From Thereva unica (lineage: Eukaryota; Arthropoda; Insecta; Diptera; Therevidae): a DNA stretch of 64,000 bases. The stretch covers positions 114,869,163 to 114,933,162 of the forward strand of contig OX465284.1 of the NCBI GenBank assembly GCA_949987705.1, given 5' to 3'. Made by a program: the position numbers and the translations under genes. Of the stretch, positions 56,431 through 64,000 are shown one piece after another (the first letter of the stretch is position 1; every line of letters starts with the position of its first letter). The notes beneath the pieces were generated by a model. The model made no database searches, had not been told where the DNA came from, and was given only the letters and a program-made list of their open reading frames with translations.

Positions 56431-57934
56431 AAACGAGCATTTGAGATACCTTCTCAAACACTCGCGTGCCAATAAAGTATTACCTGGCCTGCAGAATGTC
56501 AGGTAGCATTCCTCAAGGTGAAAACCTCGATGGCAGAAGCAACTTTGCTGAACCACTCAATCCAGGATGCAAAACGACTGACGCTTACGATTATGTTGAT
56601 TTTTTCCCTGATATCCCCTTCATCCGCGTCTACCTGACTTGTACGTCATATCTTAATATCATTACCTAGCTTACGTCGGATCAATAAATGCTCGAAACGC
56701 CCACCACCAACTGTCCTTCAATCCCACCCCCCAAAAATCTTCATCATGCACTTCGCCAAAGCCAAAGTTCATCACAGCATCAATTCCTCGAGACAGATTT
56801 AATAAATTTGACAATCCACACAACATGAAATCCTAATCGCGGCGAATCCCTGAAGTGAAGTCCATTTTCCATGGTTAAACGACCGACAGTTTCCCTTCGG
56901 AAGATTCCTGCCTGTAAACGGAAGAGAGCATAATGGGTGTAATAAGCCCAGCTAATTAGTCGACCGTTGTACTTTGCCAAGGCTCCCCACCCTATACCGT
57001 GTGCGCTCAAAACAAAGCTCCAGAATGGCATATTTCACCCTTTTGTTTCTCCGAGCCATACAGCCCAGTAACAGTGGTGTCCTAATTGGGATCCATTTCC
57101 AGCTTGAACCACAATCCTAATGCATACTTGTAGTTTTGTTTGTTTGCTCGGCCGAATTTTGTGGCAACATTTCCTTCTATATAGTATTGCCGGGGCGGCG
57201 GGGGTGGTTGGTGTGTAGCTTGATCTCTTTGAATGTGCCGTAATTTGTTTAATGCGCTAAGAGACCTTCGCCTTCTTATTGTCTTGAACAGCGTTTATCT
57301 CGTGATTACTCGTAATGCGCTGGAAGATGTCTCATATTCGCCTTCCGGCTAAACGACATTTTGGGGTAGACCTAGATAGCGGCAAGGGTTGAACGATATC
57401 ATCACAAGTGAAGAGGCTTACAAGGTACTGAGCAATATAGGCATGAAATTGGATTAATCAAATGAAACATTTCTAGGCATTCCGGGGACTCGTTCTTCAC
57501 TGTTTGCCGCTTATCTTAAAGCTGCAGTTGATCATTGAAATTCCTCGTGTAGCTTTATGTATTTGTTGGGGGCAAATGTCGTCTGTTTGTCTTGTCTCGT
57601 TTATTGATTTGTTGTTGGCCAAGACAGGACTTCGGTGAAACAATAAAGGATGACGGCAGTGCTTAAATCATTTCGTTTTTTGCCATTATAGCCATTTGCT
57701 ATCGTTCCGGACGTGACTTTTTTTATAAATTCGTTCAAAATAAATTGCTATCAATAAAACGATGCAGCAAGGGAATTGGTCTGGCATGGTCCTAAGAGGT
57801 GTCCCCATTTTTTTAACTCGAACTTCTGCGGGTTGTAAAATTAATTTCTTTTCATATTACAAAAAAGAGGATAATGTCAGGGTTTTATTTATTTTTATTT
57901 ACTAAGTACTGAAGTGTAGAAAACGATTTTCACA
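56431..57934. other. No supported gene
   Basis: 56.7-57.1 kb is balanced in composition, unlike any repeat here, and may be non-repetitive intron DNA. No domain was seen. Confidence 0.45.
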
Positions 57935-58500
57935 ACATCCGCACCCGGGATACCCTGGTTGAAGTTGAGATCCAGAATAGAATTATTCAATGGATCCTCT
58001 TCTTGCTGGAAATTAGGATTATCAATAGCACATGAGGCAGTACAACTCAGGATAGGGCCCTCTTGCCTCTGCTATGGCTCAGGGCGATGGACAAGATCCT
58101 TAAGACACGAGTGAGCTATAGAATAGCGGCAGATGTCTTTACGGACACAATAAGGGGGATTATGGAGATGGCGTTTGAAAAGTTGATCCCACCGCTGCCA
58201 CCAATCAGAAAAATTCAGAACTGATGCTCTTCGCCAACAGAACTAAAATATCCACCTTTGGCCCACCTTCAATTAACGTTCAAGTACTGAGTCTACCCCA
58301 CTCACTGCCAGAGTATTTGGGTCTTATTTCAGGTCAAAACTGATTTGGAGGTTCAATATCGAAGAAACGGCAAGGAAAACCAATACCTTTCTATGCCTGT
58401 AAGAAGACCTTCCTTGCACGGGGACCAGAGTCCTCTTTTGACCAGGAATATAACTGGTCCAGCCTTTATTCTCCTACAAGAGAAAAGTTTAAGACCGAAA
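57935..58500 (+). pseudogene. R1/LOA-like reverse transcriptase fragment (motif 4 onward)
   Basis: About 58030-58100 reads TTQDRALLPLLWLRAMDKIL (family G-PQGGVLSPLLW-L--D-IL). About 58215-58400 reads LMLFANRTKISTFGPPSINV, then SLPEYLGLISG, then ISKKRQGKPIPFYACKKTF, matching the family's E-VLFTR--K-P-F-PP--, KYLGLILD and IE---KKA--AFY-CKR-FG. The FADD-containing stretch is absent, so another internal deletion or decay is present. Confidence 0.6.
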
Positions 58501-58864
58501 AATTTAAATTATATTTAATATTTAATGTAGTTCACCGTCACCGACAAAGTAACAATTTATGTAAAAAGTGTCGGTGTCGGCCTCATTTTGAATCGGGGGA
58601 TAGTATGGCACTATTGAGACACTGTTTCTTACCCACCTGGAAGCCATTAATTCTGCAAGACGTTTTATTGGAAATGAAAAACCTTTTTGGAGACACTGAA
58701 TTCGACGCCAATCAAGAATGTGTTCAATGACTGTTCTGATCGTGTCAGACATAAGTCTGCGGTCGTCAAGACAACATCTGACACGTGCCTGTCTTGTATT
58801 ATCGGAGGCGTATAAGTAATGCATAGTATCGTCAACAGCGAATTTGTGAAGTGGGTTTCAAGGA
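58501..58864. other. Unassigned stretch between two RT fragments
   Basis: A minus-strand frame at 58522-58824 (100 codons, DDRRLMSDTIRTVIEHILDW) has no family I recognise. Confidence 0.35.
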
Positions 58865-59060
58865 CAGAGACTAGATCATTTATGGCCTCTGTTTTTTTTC
58901 AATTTAAACCTCTGGAACGGATAATCGAACTAGAGCTAAGGAAAGCCCTCGAACAAACACCATTGATCAAAACCAAATATGCTTACTTCAAAGGCAAAAT
59001 CCACGGAAACTGCACTCAGTGAAATGGTCCGTAGTACCGCCAAAAGAACATGGCACAGTT
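58865..59060 (+). pseudogene. R1/LOA-like reverse transcriptase N-terminal fragment
   Basis: Plus strand: ERIIELELRKALEQTPLIKT, then KYAYFKGK and, after a frameshift, STETALSEMV. The family reads ERLVD-YIR------L---QHAY-KGKSTETALH-LV, the fingers region of RT. It lies downstream of a fragment that should follow it, so the two are separate insertions or are rearranged. Confidence 0.55.
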
Positions 59061-59214
59061 TATTTGACAACCACATACTGAACGAGCTTGAAAACCTAAC
59101 AGCAGAGCATCCAACGAGCTTGATACAGTTCTTGAATGGTAGGAACTGGATCTAGAAGCCGGCGTCATGAGAATTAGTAGTATCAAAACGGCGCTAATGT
59201 GAAATTTCATTTAT

Positions 59215-59380
59215 GAACATAAGAAAAAGAGCGGGTGTTAAAATTGACCCTTGCGGGACATCGGCAGAGATGCTATGGGGCTGAAATTTGACGCCGCATC
59301 CAAAACTACTTTGATCCAAAAGGCGGAGCAAAGACTCTCGATCCAGTTCTTCGGTAATCAGACAAAACCTATAGAAATCT
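59215..59380 (-). pseudogene. Reverse transcriptase motif-4 fragment
   Basis: Minus strand: HSISADVPQGSILTPALFLM, then FINEISH. VPQGS-L-P-LFL-FINDI is the RT motif of jockey/I-type elements. Nothing else of the element is clear around it. Confidence 0.5.
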
Positions 59381-61389
59381 GGTTTTGAAGAGAATAAAAG
59401 TAATTGCTATTGGCAAGTAGTTGCAGGGATCGTTAAAGGCCGTTTTTCGGCATTGTCTGATCATGCTCACGATCATGCAAGTTTTAAAGAGTATGGACAA
59501 AACTCTGGGGAATTAGAATAGTGCAGAGTTTGCGTAGAGATATAGCTAATGGTGAACCACATTTCTTTAAGATGATAAGGGGTATATTGTTCGTTGAGGT
59601 CTTGAAAAAGATCCGGTCCATTTACTGTCAGGAGCTCTTGAGCTCTCTGGAGGTGAAAGGTGGTGGTGAAGGAAAAATTAGAATAATGTAAAAGAAAGAA
59701 AGCCTTGGAACTCAAATTTGGTACCAAAGAACTTTCTTCTCTGGTAAAAGAAACCCCCGTTCATATCTTAATCACCTTCAAGCCCTCTCATAATGCCTCA
59801 GCTCTATTAAAAACAAACCCGCCTAGATCACTAATAACTAACATTACCACAGAGTTAACCCCCCTTTGCTTTCGCACTCGGCGAAATACAAATTGCTCTA
59901 TTGGTGTGTAATTACTGCAGCCGCTTTAGCATAATTTCATGCGAAATTAACACCAAATTGGAAGCGCTATTGCCAAAATTAGGCCTAAAATGTGATTAAA
60001 CCTCTCAGCAGCATCTCTCGCCCCTGAAATATTCATTTGCATATGGAAGGTGGATAAGCGTGTTGCCACAAAGTGTGAATTAATTACAAATTACCTGTAA
60101 TTGGCAACAAGTTAACGAATCCACCAACAGCATTTAACGTAAGTACATAGCCGAGAAAGCCGGCGGGAGATAGTCGGGCGCGGGCGGCACACGTTTCTCT
60201 AACATCCCGGGCCTCTGAACTTTGACATGTTCCTAGCGGAGAGACGTGGGTGAGCCCGCTGCAGAACGGAAGAAGGAATCAATTGAGCTCAACTGAGTCG
60301 TGTAATTGGCTACCGTTTCGGAGCCAAAGTGTTTCTGTAATGCTTCCATAAACGAGGACGACTATGCTCCTTACTGTCTTGATGTAATGATTTACAAATG
60401 ATTTAACACAAATTGACGAAACATAAAGGCAGTCACCGAGCCACTTCGGGGCTGACGTCGCTGCCTTTATTATTTTTATTGCGGCAACGAATTACCTTGA
60501 TTGGATGGCTTATCTCCGATTTCGATACGATAAACGTAAATAGAGCGATTTGGGTAACTGACTGCGGCACGTTATCCCATATTTTTTCTGTTTTTTCTTT
60601 GTGTATCCTTTGTGTATCCTGCCAAATCGAGGGAGTTTTCCGGTGATCGAATTTTTGCTATTTTGACAGGATTTAAAGCAGCGCATTCCGTGGAGGAAGG
60701 ATGGAGTGGATTGCTTTTAATTATTTCGAAGATTCCAATACCTTCGGATTTTTGAGCGCACAACTGGCAAAGGGCAGACCCTCGGCACCCCTACCTTTGT
60801 CTGACAAATCGCCCTTTGGTTTTAACTCGGTGATTTATTGGTTAGGAAATTTCCGAAATCTTTACCACCAATTGTGTACCCACATAAATCAATTTTAAGG
60901 ATACCTCGTCTGCTGGTGGAAGGAACCTTTCTCAGCGGAGAGCAGCGCTACGCAAAGAGCCGAATAAATCATATGGGCCATATTTTCATTACTGTTGGTT
61001 ATGAAATGTAAAAAAAGGAGAAGGAACCTTCAAAGTGGGGTTAAAATTGATTTTCCCTTTTTTTCCGGCTTCTCTAGGGAATAAATCTGCTTACGGGGGG
61101 AAATGTTTTCGTAAATGCAAAATTACTGGATTATTGGGAAATTTCTATGGAATTTAAGAAACGAGTAGAGTGTCTGTCTTTAAATTTTGAGCTAACTTCT
61201 ATAGTTAGGGAAGAGCGACAGTCTCATCCAAGCAATTGGTGCTGAGGTGCACGGTTTTGTAGCTGCACTCGTGGACAACTTCAGAGTCTAGCTATTATCG
61301 CATCAAATCTCGAATTTTGAGCGTCAGACTCTCCCAACCCAAATAGTTAAAAAAGAGGTTTCGAAATACATGGGATTTGATATAAGCCA
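59381..61389. other. No supported gene; unique-looking DNA
   Basis: 59.7-60.9 kb has balanced composition and several TAATTA homeodomain-type words (for example near 60080-60105), and shares no repeat with the window. This is compatible with intronic regulatory DNA but does not show it. Frames at 60413-60646 and 60701-60898 have no domain. Confidence 0.35.
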
Positions 61390-62050
61390 GAGCCAGACAC
61401 CAAGAAAGAAAGTGTTCGGTTGTCTATCTTGCCTGTTCCCATCCCCAGCTATGGCAGTGTGTGTTAAAATTTTCAATCTTGCTGCCTGATACCCAATTGG
61501 CAAATTCTCCCATAATTATGGACACGATTCTAGCGATATCTTTCCGTGGCATTCCCACGAGATCTCGCGATCTTTAATTACTATAGCAAGGCCAAATCTT
61601 CCTAGCCTTGGTGCATAACGATAGGCTCATAGATCTGTAGCCAGTTACTGAAAGAAAATGCCTGAAGATGTTTCACAGTATGGCCAATTTATCTGGCTTC
61701 CCGTTACTATCGATGTTCCTGTGGTCCGGTACCCAATGAAGAGTGATCCTGCATCTCCTGGCTCTCCGTCTGTTGTTTTCGATCAGCTTAGAAGTTATAC
61801 GAGCTGAGCCTAGTACATTGATCGCTTGGCTCTAGCTGATAACACGATTACAGTTAGCTTCCGGCCTTGGATACGGCTGTGTTACTAGGCAGGCTTGAAA
61901 GATTGCCAAAAGTTCTGCCTCGAAAAGCTGGCGAAGCTAGAAATACTGTACCATTTTTGAAAATTAAGCGAAGAGGAAAAAAAGTCCACCCGAACACTCA
62001 ACTCTGATTTGGATCCGTCTGTGTACAAGATAACGTCATTGTTAGAGTTA
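61390..62050 (-). pseudogene. R1/LOA-like RNase H fragment
   Basis: Minus strand from 62050: VILYTDGSKSEL (RNase H start, family LYTDGSK), later WVPDHRNIDSNGKPDKLAIL (family WVPGH--I-GNE-AD-LA), then SRKDIARIVSI-like sequence (family S---I--IV--LTGHC). The order is right for a single decayed RNase H domain and C-terminus. Its RT part is not found upstream, where a jockey-type element begins at 62218. Confidence 0.65.
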
Positions 62051-62217
62051 CCCCTTCTAGTTCAGAAGGTGCACTTCTCAGCAGGGCTGAGAAACATTTA
62101 CCACTGCAGTCGTGGCTCAGCTGAGACATGCAAACATAAAATATTAGATAACATAAAAGATCACAAAACATCAAACAGAGAAGCATGCAAAAACAAAAAA
62201 GGAAGTGGGGCAGGAAG

Positions 62218-63300
62218 TCACGCCAAATTAAGAAACGTCCTTTTAAGGATAGCTTCACTACTTAGCAGGCTAAACACACTTCTATATTTGTTAGTATTTA
62301 TGAGCATGCGATTAACCGGTTCAAACATGCCATAATTAGTTTTAGAGGAATAAATGTGCAGGAGAGGATCACCTCTCAGGTTGTAGTTATTCACTCTAAA
62401 AGATGTGCGGCTTCTTAAGAAACCAGAGTCCACCTTATCATTCATCAGCAGATGAACAAATATAAAGTCAGCGACCTCGCGACGCTTATGGAGAGAGCTT
62501 AAGTTAAGTAATTTAAGTCTGCTCTTATAAGGCGGAAGAATAAGTGGGTCATCCCACGGGAGATGGCTGAGTGCGAACCGGACAAACTTCCTTTGAACCG
62601 ATTCGATTCTACCAACATGGGAGGAGAAGTAAGGAGAACATACCTGGGAGGTGTATTCAAGCAAAGACCTAGCCAAGGATACGTACAAGTATTTAGTTAT
62701 GAGAAGGTTGTTGATTTTTTTGACCATCTTTTTATAAATCCCAGGACTGAATTGCCCTTGGAGGAGGTATAATTGACGTGGGTGGAGAAATCCAGCTTAC
62801 TTTCTAACCTAACCCCTCGATCGATTACAGAGTTAGCGCGGGAGACCTTGTTGTCGAAAAAAGTATAGTCATAAATTATAACACCACGTTTCCTATTAAA
62901 AGTCATGATTTCGCATTTACTAATATTAAGGACCTGGTTGTTGTTGGAACACCAAGAATAGAAGGTGTTTAGGTCTTCTTGCAGAAGCTTGCAATCATCT
63001 ATACTCCTTATGTGGCGATACAGTTTTATGTCATCAGCATAAATAAGGATTTTACAGTGCCTTAACAGGGTAACAATATCGTCAATTGACAAAATAAAAA
63101 GAAGAGGGCCAAGATGACTGCCTTGCGGGATACCAGAGGACGCTTCGATGTTTTTAGATTTGGTCCTTGTCGGACTAGGAATCCTCCTATTGCTCTCTGG
63201 TAGGTATCTGGATATTTGTTGTCTGCCGAAATTTAAGTTTGCAACCATATTAATTCGGTACGCCTTACTACCATTTCCTACAGCGTTTCTCACGCGCATG
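62218..63300 (-). pseudogene. Jockey-type reverse transcriptase, 5'-truncated, one frameshift
   Basis: The first frame (63350 to 62697) reads ISRYLPESNRRIPSPT, then SSGIPQGSHLGPLLFIL, ILIYADDIKLYRHIRSIDDC with an intact YADD catalytic core (residues 104-107), WCSNNNQVLNISKCEIMTFN and ESKLDFSTHVNY. The second frame (62727 to 62218) continues with YLYVSLARSLLEYTSQVCSP, then RIESVQRKFVRFALSHLPWD and GMFEPVNRMLINTNKYRSVF. The switch is at a seven-T run (62715-62721; A run on the coding strand), so a single-base indel explains it. No other stop is seen. RT fingers, endonuclease and ORF1 are missing. Family resemblance is to jockey-clade elements. Confidence 0.85.
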
Positions 63301-64000
63301 GACACAGCGATTTTGAAATTCCCTTCTTTTATTGCACGGGCTCTATTCAAGAATCATTGTTTTCTGGGTAATATGAACGAATCAACATTTTGAGTATGAT
63401 TCCATCAGCCTAGTTCACAATAAAGGTTGACGTGTCCTTATCTGTTGTGCTCGCCAGTCAACCGTCTATATATAGTCCCATTTAACCACAATTAAAATAA
63501 ATCATGTCATTCCGCACATTGACATTTACTCCAATAACTCAAACTTGACAAAAGAATAAAAATACACTTTACTTGACAAGTATCGATTCGATCAAAAATT
63601 CATTTATGGGTCAAGATAAATTCCTTAAATAAGACTCCGTTTTTCACATAAGAATGGACGGACGAAGACCCACAGTCCAAACACGCCATCACAAATTCGG
63701 CCACAATAAATTTTTACAGACACTTTGCTTTTACGACTACACGAGTGATTTGGCTTTCAAGAACTTATCTGATCTCGATTGCCGTATATCATAAGCCGGG
63801 ATGGTTTCTTTTTTCGCATTTATGTTATATTCATAAGATTTATTGAATTGTGCCAGATACCAGCTAGGGGGTCTAATAATACGTGAATTCATGAATCCAG
63901 AATTTTTGGTACTCTCAGCCCTGACGAGCAGGGGGCGAACAGGATATGTGGAGACGCCGCATGACTTCCATATACACAAAAAAAAGAATCTCTCGTAAAT
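63301..64000. other. No supported gene
   Basis: Frames 63148-63393 (plus) and 63737-63979 (minus) show no domain; the first mainly overlaps the RT on the other strand. The last 500 bases look unique. Confidence 0.45.

Noticed and set aside
62009..62335. Plus-strand open frame of 108 codons
   Set aside because: It lies antisense to the RNase H and jockey-type remnants, whose motifs are clear on the minus strand.

Overview
This is nuclear DNA from an insect, most likely a fly (Diptera). The sequence is AT-rich. It contains no operons, ribosome binding sites or compact genes, and it is full of decayed arthropod transposons: mariner, hAT-like, R1/LOA-like, jockey-like, RTE-like and Ty3/gypsy. 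The order is inferred from transposon content only, and I cannot name a species. I see no host protein-coding gene that I would defend. The window looks like a large intron or intergenic region, with one candidate 17-nt microexon at 32745-32761 as the only plausible trace of a host transcript.

Layout. 1-670 is the edge of a short-motif satellite with a ~299 bp higher-order period. 3.3-5.3 kb is an old mariner split by a second mariner-like element. 7.7-8.8 kb carries a small repeat family that recurs at 41 and 45 kb. 11.4-12.0 kb is an R1/LOA-like reverse transcriptase (RT) remnant. 12.1-13.1 kb is a mariner-like element with a TIR element nested where the middle of its transposase should be. 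14.7-15.5 kb holds a dispersed arthropod repeat and a near-perfect fold-back with ~200 bp arms. 16-20 kb has small retroelement tails. 22.2-25.5 kb is a decayed RTE-like element interrupted by a hAT-like element, which itself carries an RNase H fragment. 28.1-28.5 kb is an inverted-repeat element. 31.0-31.9 kb is a hAT-like element with a perfect 8-bp target duplication. 33.4-34.7 kb holds fragments. 37.2-39.1 kb is another hAT element with a perfect 8-bp duplication. 41.0-45.2 kb is a jockey/CR1-like element split by a nearly intact RTE-like element with a 793-codon open frame, the only long intact coding region here. 47.3-48.6 kb is an internally deleted RT element between 171-bp direct repeats. 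51.8-52.2 kb is a ~102 bp minisatellite with a palindromic core. 54.1-56.4 kb is a Ty3/gypsy remnant split by a third clear hAT-like copy. 57.9-59.4 kb and 61.4-63.3 kb hold RT and RNase H fragments, including a jockey-type RT that is open apart from one frameshift.

The most interesting point is a set of three dispersed 5S-rRNA-like sequences, at 15.6, 29.1 and 37.8 kb. They share bases that differ from canonical 5S and a short non-5S extension, as expected of a 5S-derived SINE family rather than independent 5S pseudogenes. Other structural points are four hAT-like insertions with exact 8-bp duplications, nested insertions that give a relative chronology, the fold-back element, and the RT body bracketed by direct repeats.

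All family assignments come from reading translated motifs and repeat ends by eye. No database search was run.
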